Positions 7,436 through 17,243 of a DNA stretch of 32,257 bases are shown in pieces. This DNA is from an uncultured Gammaproteobacteria bacterium (GTDB lineage: Bacteria; Pseudomonadota; Gammaproteobacteria; Pseudomonadales; Azotimanducaceae). How positions within the stretch are numbered: position 1 is the first letter of the stretch; the number at the start of each line of letters is the position of its first letter. The translations under genes and the position numbers were made by a program. Location of the stretch: positions 1 through 32,257 of the forward strand of contig CAJXUL010000011.1 in assembly GCA_913060615.1 (NCBI GenBank). Direction: 5' to 3'. The notes below the pieces were generated by a model. The model saw nothing but the letters and a program-made list of their open reading frames with translations. It ran no database searches and was not told the origin of the DNA.

Positions 7436-7629
7436 CCTACCCCTTTTGTTTTAGCAAAACTATTTTCGTTACGAACCTAGAAATATTTATTTCTATAGCT
7501 CCATTTGTTTGAGATCTAAATATTCTCAATGAGTTCTATTAACTCGCTGTTCAACATCACCGACCCGAGTATGCGAGAGTCGATGGCCACGTTCTGGAAG
7601 CATAGTGGCCTTAGACTGAAGGTCTAAGA

Positions 7630-8925
7630 TTACCTGTTTTCTTCAGATGTGTCGTTCAATCCTAATTCGCTGCCCGCCAAAATGTCCTTTAACTCGAACT
7701 CCTCGCGCCCGCCACCTAAACCAACCAACCCCTGTCCAACCAGACTTGAGGCGTTTTGTTCAAATAAGTGCGCTTGAGGATAGATTGGTCCCTCGTTATC
7801 AAACAAGCGTGCATCAAAATCCGGGAGAGCATAATACCCGAAGCTCGCTATTTGTAGAGCACCTAATTTTGCTCTAATTTTGTCCGCGCTAATTTGCAAA
7901 ATCAGCGGGGAAAGTGTTTTTCCTTCAGATTGGGCGCCTTCTGAGTCTGGGTTTTGATTTTGCGCCAGCACCCGCAGCTCTAACGCATGTAGCACGGCTA
8001 AATCTACGCCTAGTTCGTTTATATCACGACTGAGCTCTTCATCATCAACGTAACCCTGTTGTGCAATATAGCCTTGTATATCTGTCAATTGACGTTGCAA
8101 TGCGGGCGCAGTTACTTGAATTTCCGTGCCCATATTACCGGCTACTACAACCGCAACTTCGCCTTGAGGCTCTGAACTGGCGGACTGTTGAGCAATACGC
8201 TGAATAAAGGCCTGACCAGAAATAGACAAAATATCTGCTTGGTCGAGCACAACGTTGGTGAAAACCACTGCACCAAACTGGCTTTGGCTGGCGCTGGAGG
8301 GCCGTACATCAACGCCCTGAGCGGTTAGATCAACAATACACAGACCGTATTCTTCATCATCCGGGCTCGTGCTCTGATCAAGAATTTGCGCCGCTCCTTG
8401 ATCTGCTTTTTGCGTGAAACCCACCAACATCCAACGAGCTGCCAGCACACCTAAAACCGCGCGCTTCTCACCGTTTAACAGATATTTGCCGGTGTCTACG
8501 GGCGCAAGCGTGGTGGCCATATGTTGGCTTAGGTCAGGCCACTGGGCTTCCTTCCAACCAAAACACCAGCCTTGAGTGAAATCTCGGATGCCTGGCAGAT
8601 ATTCACTCAGCAGCACTTGTGGCGCATATTCAAATAGCAATGGTCCGACATGCTCGGTGGCAAAAGTTCGGGTTGCTGGAGCATTAGCCGCCATGCAGCG
8701 ACTCTGCCAAATATAATGTTCGACAGCCGACCACTGGGTACCGCCAAATTCGACTGGCCAGCCAGGCACACTCCACCCCATGTCCACCACCGCCTTGTAC
8801 CAAACCTGCGCCTGTCCTGAACTGCGGCTGCTATGCACGGCCGTTTCAGCCGGCCAATACTGTGCGATAAACCCGTCCACTTGGGCGCAAAACGCTTGTT
8901 CCTGTTGAGAAAATTGAATCTGCAA
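7630..8925 (-). CDS. Acyl-CoA dehydrogenase-like protein, divergent
   Basis: N-terminal MQIQFSQQEQAFCAQVDGFI, WSVPGWPVEFGGTQWSAVEHYIW, YLLNGEKRAVLG align with the ACAD N/middle domains; C-terminal half divergent, lacking the canonical QLHGGMG motif. Confidence 0.8.
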   Translation of the reverse strand: MQIQFSQQEQAFCAQVDGFIAQYWPAETAVHSSRSSGQAQVWYKAVVDMGWSVPGWPVEFGGTQWSAVEHYIWQSRCMAANAPATRTFATEHVGPLLFEYAPQVLLSEYLPGIRDFTQGWCFGWKEAQWPDLSQHMATTLAPVDTGKYLLNGEKRAVLGVLAARWMLVGFTQKADQGAAQILDQSTSPDDEEYGLCIVDLTAQGVDVRPSSASQSQFGAVVFTNVVLDQADILSISGQAFIQRIAQQSASSEPQGEVAVVVAGNMGTEIQVTAPALQRQLTDIQGYIAQQGYVDDEELSRDINELGVDLAVLHALELRVLAQNQNPDSEGAQSEGKTLSPLILQISADKIRAKLGALQIASFGYYALPDFDARLFDNEGPIYPQAHLFEQNASSLVGQGLVGLGGGREEFELKDILAGSELGLNDTSEENR

Positions 8926-9142
8926 CGCTGCTCTCTTTAACCTCTTTTTAGCAATTATCTAGGATCGATTTAACATTTGTTTCTATTGTCCAACTTCTGC
9001 TCAAGTGAGCGTTGGTAAGCATACCGCCTAGCTGAGAATTTTGCTTTCGCCTAAGATGCAAATGGCCAAATCACATAGATAAAAGCAACCAAGATAGGCA
9101 CCATACAAACAAAGAAAAAAGTCGAATTATAGGGGAAACAAG

Positions 9143-10000
9143 ATGAGTTACAGCACCATTCTTTACGAAGTTGAAGACAGCATTCTGACCATTACATTGA
9201 ATCGGCCAGAAGCGCTCAATGCATTCAACAATGAGATGCTTTTTGAATTAATAGACGCATGCGACAAGGCCGACGCAGACGACGATGTAAAAGCCATTAT
9301 TGTCACCGGCGCGGGCAGAGGTTTTTGCGCTGGCGCAGACCTATCCGGCGGCGGCGACGCCTTCGACTACGACTCTAGAGCCGATAAAGAAAGTGGCCTA
9401 AGCCGAGATGGCGGTGGTCGCTTAACCCTGCGACTGTACGAGCTTAACAAGCCCATTATTGCGGCTATTAACGGCCCTGCTGTTGGCGTGGGCGTGACCA
9501 TGACTTTGCCCATGGATATTCGCTTGGCCTCAACCAACGCCAAATTTGGCTTCGTATTTGCACGCCGAGGCATTGTTCCTGAAGCTTGCTCAAGCTACTT
9601 CCTGCCTAGAGTTGTGGGTATCAGCAAAGCGTTGGAGTGGTGTTACTCGGGTAAAGTTTTCCCTGCCAGTGAAGCTATGGACGGCGGGCTACTGAGAAGT
9701 TTGCACGAACCTGAAGACTTGCTGGTGGAGGCGAGAAAAATCGCCGCTGAAATCAGAGACAACACCTCCGCTGTGTCTATTACCTTGGTCCGCCACATGA
9801 TGTGGAAGATGCTAGGCGCAGATCACCCAATGGAAGCGCATAAAATTGATTCTCGTGGCATTTATCATCGCGGTAAGTCACCAGATTCCAAAGAAGGTGT
9901 GGTTTCTTTCTTAGAGAAAAGACCGGCCGAATTTCCGGGTAAAGTCTCTACCGATATGCCGGAATTTTTCCCTTGGTGGGAAGCTCGAGAGTTTTCTTAA
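9143..10000 (+). CDS. Enoyl-CoA hydratase/isomerase (crotonase) family protein
   Basis: LTITLNRPEALNAFNNEM, AIIVTGAGRGFCAGADLS, PIIAAINGPAVGVG. Confidence 0.93.
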   Translation: MSYSTILYEVEDSILTITLNRPEALNAFNNEMLFELIDACDKADADDDVKAIIVTGAGRGFCAGADLSGGGDAFDYDSRADKESGLSRDGGGRLTLRLYELNKPIIAAINGPAVGVGVTMTLPMDIRLASTNAKFGFVFARRGIVPEACSSYFLPRVVGISKALEWCYSGKVFPASEAMDGGLLRSLHEPEDLLVEARKIAAEIRDNTSAVSITLVRHMMWKMLGADHPMEAHKIDSRGIYHRGKSPDSKEGVVSFLEKRPAEFPGKVSTDMPEFFPWWEAREFS

Positions 10001-10040
10001 CCCCCTGAAAGCGCCTAGGCTTCTGACCCAAGTTATAGAT

Positions 10041-10072
10041 CTAGTACCACAGTTGGTACTAGGCCTTTTATT
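10041..10072 (+). terminator. Stem-loop terminator candidate
   Basis: CTAGTACCA-CAGT-TGGTACTAG (perfect 9-bp stem) followed by GCCTTTTATT, just after the crotonase gene. Confidence 0.7.
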
Positions 10073-10138
10073 GCGGTCAGCTAAAGCCTAGTATCCGCTT
10101 TATTATCCTAATTAGATCAATACCATTAAGGAACGAAT

Positions 10139-10387
10139 GTGAGTAACCCAGTCGTAGCACAAAAATCTCCCTACCCAGTCGACGTCGTTGAAGGCAAAAA
10201 GTACTTTTGGTGCTCTTGCGGAAAAAGCGCAAGACAACCACTTTGCGATGGTTCTCATGAAGGCACAGACTTTCTCCCCATGACTTATACCGCAGAAAAA
10301 ACAAAGACTATGTTTTTCTGTGGCTGCAAACACACAAAAGGTGCGCCTCTTTGTGATGGCGCTCATAACGCACTGCCCCAGGATTAG
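10139..10387 (+). CDS. CDGSH iron-sulfur domain protein (two CDGSH motifs)
   Basis: Motif 1 CSCGKSARQPLCDGSH and motif 2 CGCKHTKGAPLCDGAH both fit CxCxx(S/T)xxxPxCDG(S/A/T)H. GTG start with AAGGA upstream. Confidence 0.93.
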   Translation: MSNPVVAQKSPYPVDVVEGKKYFWCSCGKSARQPLCDGSHEGTDFLPMTYTAEKTKTMFFCGCKHTKGAPLCDGAHNALPQD

Positions 10388-10394
10388 TAAGCCC

Positions 10395-13124
10395 ATGTTT
10401 AAGCGTCTGTTTAACTTTGATGAAAGGTCAGCTCAAAAATTAGTGACCCAACTGGAATCTAGCGACGATCTTGGGAAAGTAGATATCCTTAGGTCTCTGG
10501 CCAACAACCAAGGTTCCGCAGGGTTAACAGACCCGCTTAAAAAGACTGTAGAAAATATATTGCAGTCCTCTTCTAACGACGAAGTTAAAAGATCTGCGAT
10601 GCAACTCATTGAAGACCACAGCTTATTAGAACCATTCTTGAGCAATGAAAATCTTGGGCCTGCCGCTGCAGCAAAGATAATTTCATTGGTTGGCGGCGAC
10701 CTAGCCAACCCGCTAATGACAGATCCTCGAATAGTAAATGCGCGCATTGCTAATGTATGCGCTGAAGATGTTGACAGTTTAATTGGGCATGCAACTTCGC
10801 TGGACCAGCTTTGCCAGTTAGCCATGCGCGGCAACGAGGCCTCTTTACACAAGATATTGAGCAAAACAGAGATGCGCAGCGAAGCCGCGCTTACCCTATT
10901 AGAGAAGTGTTCTAGGGGGCATGACAAAGCGACCAATCGTTTGGCGCGAACTCAACTAGAGACCATTAAAGGCGCGAAGTCGTCTAAAGCTGCAAATATC
11001 GAAAGCCTTGATGCTGTAGATGACAACATCAAAAAAACTCTAAAGGTAAAGGCGACCAATCTAGATGCCCTTATCGTGCAACGAAAAAAACTCAACTTAT
11101 TGAATGGCAAACGCAGCGATGCGATAAGCGCTATTGCACAATCTGAAACCGAGTTGAATGCGTTAATAGAAGGCGAGGCAACCTATTCTGCTACTGCAAA
11201 TCCGCTAGAACATATCGACATTTCTGTGCCTGATGCCTCAAGCAACCCCTATCCTGATCTAATTAAACGACTAGAACAGATTGAAGTCGCGGTTAACGAA
11301 GAAAACGCCCTAGATAACTTGCAACAGCTCATCTCAGCGAAGCAGATGGTTGCACACGCTTGGTCTATTGCATCAGAGCAATTTCCACCAAATCAAAGCC
11401 AAGAAGACATTTACCGAGGTGCCAGTTCCAAAGTACAGCAACTGGTTAATGCCGCAGAAAGACTTGGTAAAGTCGCTCCCGCAGTGTTATCGCCGTTTAA
11501 GCAACCCGCCGAAAAGAATGTTAAGCGCTTGTTAGACGCTAACAAAAAATGGACTTCACGCGCAGCGCAAACACTGTCGCAAATAGCCTGGCCAAAAGAG
11601 CTGGCTGAACCGACCTTACTCAGAGAGTTTGCCGCGTCAATACAATCAGCCACTGCCGTAGTCGCTGATCTATCCGCTGAACAAAAGAAGTTAACCTCGG
11701 ACCTAGAGGGCCTAATAAAGAGCATAACTGAAGCGGTAGAAGCCGGCAGTCTAAAGCAGGCTAGCCAAACATTAAGCCAAGCGCGCGCCATTCAAAAGCG
11801 CGGCATCTCCGGCTTCGAAAAAGACATTAATGCACTGAGCGGGCAAGTGGGTGAAATGCGCGATTGGCAAGATTTCGCCACGCACCCCAAACGCGACGAA
11901 CTCACCACCGATTTACAACATTTGGTCAACAACCCACTGGATCCGGAAAATCAAGCAGATCGCCTCAAAGATTTGCGCCGCCAGTGGAATGCCCTTGGCA
12001 ACCTACGCCGCGAAGAAGCCGAACTGCAAACTCGCTTCGACGCGTTGGCTGATCAGGCGTTTGCCGTGTGTAAAACCCACTACGCAGAACAAAACACCAT
12101 AAAGAAAGAGAACCTGAAACGACGCAAGGTACTGTGCGCAGAAGTACAAAATTATCTACAAAACACAGATTGGGCGAAGGCCGACATTCAAGCAGTTGAA
12201 GGCATCATGCGCGCTGCGCGAACAGAGTGGCGCACCTACCACCCCTGCGACATCAAAGCGCTTAGAGTGTTGGAGAAAGAATTTGAGGCGGCCCAGGCAC
12301 AACTATACCAACATATAAAAAGTGGTAGGGACACTAACATTGCGGCAAAAGAATCCATTGTTGCTGACGCTAAAGCGTTGTTAGAGCTTGAAGACATAGA
12401 AGCTCAGACCGGCCGAGCGAAAGAACTACAAACTCGCTGGAAAACTATTGGCAGCACGCCTAGAGGCATAGACCAACGTTTGTGGAAGGAATTTCGTAGC
12501 GTCTGCGACGAAATATTTAAGCGGCTAAATACTTCCAGAAATGCAGCCGCAATAGCTAACAAAGAACAACAAAAGGTAATGGATGATGCCATTGCCGCTT
12601 TTAATACCAAGCAAGTCGATCCAAGCGTATTCAGGGCGGAATTCGAAACATTGGCAGAGTTGGCAGACCAAACCGCTTTAACCGGCGACCACATAAGGCA
12701 GCTGAAAGGCTTGCGGGCATTAATGGAAGGTCTGCAACAAAATGCTAAGCAGGCCAAAGTGAAATCTCGCCTGCAACAATGGAGCGAATGGGATACCGCA
12801 GTAAGTGAGGGCGAGCAAAATAATGAACCTATAGCATCGCCTCATACTATTTTTGTCAGCCGCATTAATGGCGTCTCAGCAGGCGAAGACCTCGAGAAGC
12901 TCACGCTTGAAGCGGAGATTGCGGCCGATCTACCTAGCCCAGAGAAAGACCAAGCCTTGAGAATGGCCTTACAGGTTGAACTCATGAACGCAGGGCGGCG
13001 CAACATGCAGCTTATAAATAACCAAGAATTTATCGATCGCTGGTGCGCAACCGGACCCAAGCTGAAGAAACACAATGCACTAAGAAAACGTTTCTTCAGC
13101 GCATTGGAGCACCGCTTAGGTTAG
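10395..13124 (+). CDS. DUF349 domain-containing protein (about 909 aa)
   Basis: Repeated DUF349-type blocks (LKDLRRQWNALGNLRREE; AKELQTRWKTIGSTPRGIDQRLWKEFRSVCDEIFKR). Start at 10395 (MFKRLFNFDERSAQ) preferred over the ORF start at 10320, which overlaps the CDGSH gene. Confidence 0.85.
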   Translation: MFKRLFNFDERSAQKLVTQLESSDDLGKVDILRSLANNQGSAGLTDPLKKTVENILQSSSNDEVKRSAMQLIEDHSLLEPFLSNENLGPAAAAKIISLVGGDLANPLMTDPRIVNARIANVCAEDVDSLIGHATSLDQLCQLAMRGNEASLHKILSKTEMRSEAALTLLEKCSRGHDKATNRLARTQLETIKGAKSSKAANIESLDAVDDNIKKTLKVKATNLDALIVQRKKLNLLNGKRSDAISAIAQSETELNALIEGEATYSATANPLEHIDISVPDASSNPYPDLIKRLEQIEVAVNEENALDNLQQLISAKQMVAHAWSIASEQFPPNQSQEDIYRGASSKVQQLVNAAERLGKVAPAVLSPFKQPAEKNVKRLLDANKKWTSRAAQTLSQIAWPKELAEPTLLREFAASIQSATAVVADLSAEQKKLTSDLEGLIKSITEAVEAGSLKQASQTLSQARAIQKRGISGFEKDINALSGQVGEMRDWQDFATHPKRDELTTDLQHLVNNPLDPENQADRLKDLRRQWNALGNLRREEAELQTRFDALADQAFAVCKTHYAEQNTIKKENLKRRKVLCAEVQNYLQNTDWAKADIQAVEGIMRAARTEWRTYHPCDIKALRVLEKEFEAAQAQLYQHIKSGRDTNIAAKESIVADAKALLELEDIEAQTGRAKELQTRWKTIGSTPRGIDQRLWKEFRSVCDEIFKRLNTSRNAAAIANKEQQKVMDDAIAAFNTKQVDPSVFRAEFETLAELADQTALTGDHIRQLKGLRALMEGLQQNAKQAKVKSRLQQWSEWDTAVSEGEQNNEPIASPHTIFVSRINGVSAGEDLEKLTLEAEIAADLPSPEKDQALRMALQVELMNAGRRNMQLINNQEFIDRWCATGPKLKKHNALRKRFFSALEHRLG

Positions 13125-13170
13125 TCGAACTGACAGAGCGTTAGCCCACGCGCTTACGCTCTATTAATTC

Positions 13171-13212
13171 GTTGAAGTCAGTGCGTTGAAGTCAGTGCGT
13201 TGAAGTAAGTCA
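13171..13212. repeat. 14-bp tandem repeat, about 3 copies
   Basis: GTTGAAGTCAGTGC x2, then GTTGAAGTAAGTCA. Confidence 0.85.
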
Positions 13213-13299
13213 GCTAGTTCGATAACACTGGAGCAGAGTTTGGGACAGCATTTTCACAGTCGTCTAAAAAGGTCGTTTCAAAAAGTCGTCCGCAATCTG

Positions 13300-14664
13300 T
13301 CAAAGACCCTTGAGAGGAAAATTAAGAGCAATCTTGGCTCCGCCCATTTCGCTGTCGCTGATAGATAAACCACCTTCATATAAAGCCACCAATTCCTTCG
13401 CCACAGCCAAGCCAATACCCTGACCTGACACTTGAGTATCTAAACGCAAGCCGCGACCTAGAACTTCCTCACGCATGGTATTTGGAATGCCTGGACCGTC
13501 ATCTTCAACAGTTATTCTAATGCCACTGTCAGCGGCGTGCGCTACTGCACCTTCATCAACGCATATGCGCACCGAGTATTTACCGTACTTACAGGCATTC
13601 TCAATAACATTGCCCAGTATCTCTAACAAATCTCCCTCGTCGATTCGCAACTTGGGTTGCGTATGCAGTTCTAACAACAAATCCATCTTCGGGAAGGCTA
13701 CTTCTAACGTACGCACCAGCTTCCGTGTTACCTCAGCTACATCTATTTGCGTGCTCAACATCACTGGCGCGGCCACCACCACACGAGCCAATTGGCGACT
13801 CACAGTATCTTGCATTCGGTCAATTTGATCTTTGATCAAACTTTTATCTATCACCACCTCTACTAACGCATTGCGTAAAACGCTCAACGGCGTCTTTAAA
13901 CTGTGCGCCAAGTTATCCAAAGCTTGTCGATAGCGCACACGCTGCTGTTGTTCGTGACTGGCAAAGCGCTGCAAATTTTCCGCCAGCCCTGACAGCTCCA
14001 AGGGATATTCATTGCTCAGTTCACTGCGCGTGCCGTGCTCTAACTCGCGCACTTCTTTTTGCATAACCAGCAATGGTTGCAACCCCCAGTTTAAAGCCAG
14101 TAGTTGGGCAAGGATAAAGAACAACGTGGCACCGCCTAGGCCCAGCCAGAGATTCTGTCGAAAATCATCTATAGCGGCTAAGTAAGGGGCTTGGTCAACT
14201 ATGGCTGTAAAAACCACTTGATTAGGTTCAATACCCTCCCATATCACCGCATAACTCAGCTGAAACTTTGCCGGGGCACTATCAATATTGGAGAATGTAA
14301 AGACGCCCGGAGCAACGTTTGTAAACGATAAACTATCGCTAAAGTTTGATGAATCGATAGATTGAAGTGAAGGCGAGCGCCAAAGAATTTGCTTTTGATC
14401 AGTAGTTACTATGGCATAAAGACCAGATTCTGCTTGAGCCAGGCGCGGGTCAGCAAGTGATTGATTAAACACTAAACTGGCGCCCTCTTCTTCGGCAGCA
14501 CCCATAAGCGCGTAGACCACTAACTTTAATTGTTCACCTGCACCTTGAACAATACTAGCCGAATAAGTGCGATCCAGCACCCAGCCCGTGGAAGTCAAAA
14601 AGACCACCAAAATCAGACTGGTGATTGAGATGAGTCGGCGCTGAATTGAACCTGGCATTAGCAA
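13300..14664 (-). CDS. Two-component sensor histidine kinase, PhoQ-like
   Basis: Two N-terminal TM segments, H-box LDNLAHSLKTPLSVLRNAL, ATPase boxes EILGNVIENACKYGK, DDGPGIP, GQGIGLAVAKEL. Confidence 0.88.
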   Translation of the reverse strand: MLMPGSIQRRLISITSLILVVFLTSTGWVLDRTYSASIVQGAGEQLKLVVYALMGAAEEEGASLVFNQSLADPRLAQAESGLYAIVTTDQKQILWRSPSLQSIDSSNFSDSLSFTNVAPGVFTFSNIDSAPAKFQLSYAVIWEGIEPNQVVFTAIVDQAPYLAAIDDFRQNLWLGLGGATLFFILAQLLALNWGLQPLLVMQKEVRELEHGTRSELSNEYPLELSGLAENLQRFASHEQQQRVRYRQALDNLAHSLKTPLSVLRNALVEVVIDKSLIKDQIDRMQDTVSRQLARVVVAAPVMLSTQIDVAEVTRKLVRTLEVAFPKMDLLLELHTQPKLRIDEGDLLEILGNVIENACKYGKYSVRICVDEGAVAHAADSGIRITVEDDGPGIPNTMREEVLGRGLRLDTQVSGQGIGLAVAKELVALYEGGLSISDSEMGGAKIALNFPLKGL

Positions 14665-14751
14665 CTCGGCGCCGCAGCCAGCTGCGTATTAGTCCAACAA
14701 CCCACCTTGCATAACAGGCAACTCAGTCTATGCCGGGGCAGGCAGCGGCGT

Positions 14752-15426
14752 TTAAGTGCCATTGTGAGCTGCACTAAATCTATAACCCTGACCACGAATA
14801 GTTTTGATCAAATTAAGTGGCGCTATTTTTTTGCGCAAGCGACCAACAAATACTTCAAGCACATTACTGTCACGGTCAAAATCTTGTTCGTACAAATGTT
14901 CGGTAAGTTCGGTCTTGGAAACAATACGTTCTTGATTGAGCATCAGATACTCCAACACCTTGTATTCAAACGCCGTCAGCTCAATGGCATTTCCCTGCAA
15001 GGTCGCAATCTTGCGACTGGTATCTAAGCTCAACCCTGCGCAGTCAATTATTGGCGTAGCATGACCGGCAGAGCGACGGATCAATGCATTGAGTCGTGCT
15101 AGCAATTCTTCCATTTGAAACGGCTTGGTCAAGTAATCATCGGCACCTGCATCAAGCCCACCCACTTTATCTTGCCAATGACTTCTAGCCGTAAGTACCA
15201 GTATGGGGAATTCACGTTTTGCGGCGCGTAATGATTTAATCAAATCAACACCATCCAACTTGGGCAAACCTAAATCAATAACGGCAGCGTCCACAGGATA
15301 TTCGCTACCGTAGTAAAGGCCTTCTTCGCCATCCACAGCCACATCTACCACATAGCCTTCGCCGCGAAGATGTGTGGCGAGTTGCTCGCGTAGATTCGCT
15401 TCATCTTCTACAACGAGAATGCGCAT
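14752..15426 (-). CDS. OmpR/PhoP-family response regulator
   Basis: MRILVVEDEANLREQLATHL, VIDLGLPKLDGVDL, LTARSHWQDKVGGLDAGADDYLTKPF, winged helix ELTAFEYKVLEYLM...GRLRKKIAPLNLIKTIRGQGYRF. Confidence 0.95.
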   Translation of the reverse strand: MRILVVEDEANLREQLATHLRGEGYVVDVAVDGEEGLYYGSEYPVDAAVIDLGLPKLDGVDLIKSLRAAKREFPILVLTARSHWQDKVGGLDAGADDYLTKPFQMEELLARLNALIRRSAGHATPIIDCAGLSLDTSRKIATLQGNAIELTAFEYKVLEYLMLNQERIVSKTELTEHLYEQDFDRDSNVLEVFVGRLRKKIAPLNLIKTIRGQGYRFSAAHNGT

Positions 15427-15429
15427 AAA

Positions 15430-15747
15430 CTACCTACTTTTTTGTACACGGCCACGATCATCTACCACCACGGTTAACACCCGACCACCATCGAGCAGTA
15501 GGCGAATATGATGGCGTTGACCTTGGCCATTTTTTGATTGAGCTGAAAGCAAACGGCCACCATTTTGACTGAGCGCAATGTTAATGGCTTGTTGCAAGGA
15601 TACTTGCGGTGCGTTGCGCACTCCGGGTTTAGCCAAAAAGCCTTGGCGAGATGGGTTATTTTCGGCGTAGGCAGTTGTCCCGACCATTGGCCAAGGCGTA
15701 ACAAGGGCACCAAGAAGTACCCAATAACAGATTTTTTTCATACTCAT
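15430..15747 (-). CDS. Small periplasmic PepSY-like protein
   Basis: Signal peptide MSMKKICYWVLLGALVTPWPMVGTTAYA; VSLQQAINIALSQNGGRLLSAQSKN...HHIRLLLDGGRVLTVVVDDRGRV resembles a PepSY fold; directly upstream of the response regulator. Confidence 0.65.
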   Translation of the reverse strand: MSMKKICYWVLLGALVTPWPMVGTTAYAENNPSRQGFLAKPGVRNAPQVSLQQAINIALSQNGGRLLSAQSKNGQGQRHHIRLLLDGGRVLTVVVDDRGRVQKSR

Positions 15748-15800
15748 GATGGAAATATAGCAGGCCATTTACTTAATTACCCAAAACAAATAGCTGTAGT

Positions 15801-15849
15801 AACTATCTAACAGAACTATCTAACAGAACTATCTAAGAGAACTATTTGA
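15801..15849. repeat. 13-bp tandem repeat, about 3.7 copies
   Basis: AACTATCTAACAG x2, AACTATCTAAGAG, AACTATTTGA. Confidence 0.9.
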
Positions 15850-16042
15850 AAAAAACAGAAGTGACAAATAGTTGTCGCAAACAAGAGAGTCCAAAACGAC
15901 GACAAAAACCCAGGCTGTTATGAGAGGTAATTATCGCCGGCCGGATTTTTGTAATGGCCTCTCGATCATCCGCTTGGCGTAAGTTAATTTGCCACCAAGC
16001 GTGCACCGGGCCAAACCCTAGCTAGCCCGCAACTAAACCGGA

Positions 16043-16642
16043 CTAAGCTGGATTGACTCTAACTCTAACGCGCAAAGATTTTCCTGGATCACGGTCTAAA
16101 CGTGTTTGATAAGTTTGTCCGGCATAGACATAACTTACATCGTAGCCAAGCAAATGGTCTTCCGTTCGTTCTTCATAAACAACGTTGCACACTTGCTCGT
16201 GTCTGTAGGTAACAGCCGCATTCCTTCGATTTGCCTGGTGGCGACGGCTAATGTCTCGACCAATGGTGTAACCCAATATGCCACCAACGGCGGCACCTAC
16301 TCGCTTATTGGATTTTTTACTCCCTACCGCGTTACCCAGAGCACCGCCTATTAAAGCGCCTACAACACCGCCCGTTTTAGAGTCGCGGACCGGTTCTTGA
16401 TAAGCCACCCGCTCTTGTCGGCAGACCTCTTTGGGCTCCTCATAAACGACGGTTTCATAAACTGGAGTAGATGACACCACTCTGGCCTGCTTGTAACTGG
16501 ACTCCGCGAATGCAGCCGTTGAAAAGAGGCTGAGACCTGCAACCAATACCGCAGATTTTAGTCTGTTACTTGTCGTACCGACTGGATTTACGTTGTTGTC
16601 TAACGAACCATTGGAAAGATTTTTATCTGTCATCGCTGTCAC
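16043..16642 (-). CDS. Glycine-zipper 2TM domain protein, exported
   Basis: SKTGGVVGALIGGALGNAVGSKKSNKRVGAAVGGILGYTIGRDI glycine zipper after a signal-like segment LKSAVLVAGLSLFSTAAFA. Confidence 0.85.
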   Translation of the reverse strand: MTAMTDKNLSNGSLDNNVNPVGTTSNRLKSAVLVAGLSLFSTAAFAESSYKQARVVSSTPVYETVVYEEPKEVCRQERVAYQEPVRDSKTGGVVGALIGGALGNAVGSKKSNKRVGAAVGGILGYTIGRDISRRHQANRRNAAVTYRHEQVCNVVYEERTEDHLLGYDVSYVYAGQTYQTRLDRDPGKSLRVRVRVNPA

Positions 16643-16756
16643 CTATCATTAGATATTCAAGTTGATAGAACAATAGCTGGGGTTAACTGAACACACTCTG
16701 AATAGCAGCAAAAGACGAATTATCGTCTAGCACGTACAATACGCCTCCTACTAACA

Positions 16757-17203
16757 TTGCTTCGCTCAAGCCTAGAGGACAGTAAACCTGTGAACGGAAA
16801 CAAACTCCGGCTAACCCTTACCGAAGGCGGCATGATTCTTTATTGGATTTTTGCCTCATTGGTGGCCCTTGATGTACTCATGGTTGCACCAGAATATATG
16901 TACTCGGACTACACCAATCCAACAATGGTCGCCAGGAACTGGTCGTTCTTACCTATAGACGCACTTTTTGCCGTTGCAGGCCTTTACGGCCGTTTTGGAA
17001 AAACCGGTGGCTTAGGACGAAACATACTTTCGACATTCTCACAGTCACTAATGCTCTGCGCGGGCGTAATGGCAATTTCGTTTTGGATTGTAGTAGGTAG
17101 CTTTGATCCGTTTTGGTGGTCTATGAATTTATGGTTAGTTGCGCTGGCATCATGGGCGTTACTAAAAACTTATCGGACTCGCGGACGTTTTATTGCTGAC
17201 TGA
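16757..17203 (+). CDS. Small multi-pass membrane protein (possibly YvaD/DUF5360-like)
   Basis: Four hydrophobic segments; WSFLPIDALFAVAGLYGRFG is reminiscent of YvaD-like proteins. Start uncertain. Confidence 0.6.
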   Translation: MLRSSLEDSKPVNGNKLRLTLTEGGMILYWIFASLVALDVLMVAPEYMYSDYTNPTMVARNWSFLPIDALFAVAGLYGRFGKTGGLGRNILSTFSQSLMLCAGVMAISFWIVVGSFDPFWWSMNLWLVALASWALLKTYRTRGRFIAD

Positions 17204-17243
17204 CTGCTTTTAACTGGCCCGAGATCGGCATAATACTCAGTAG

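Noticed and set aside
10433-10936. 167-aa antisense ORF inside the DUF349 gene
   Set aside because: Low-complexity Ser/Leu-rich translation typical of the complement of a real coding frame; the sense frame is clearly DUF349.
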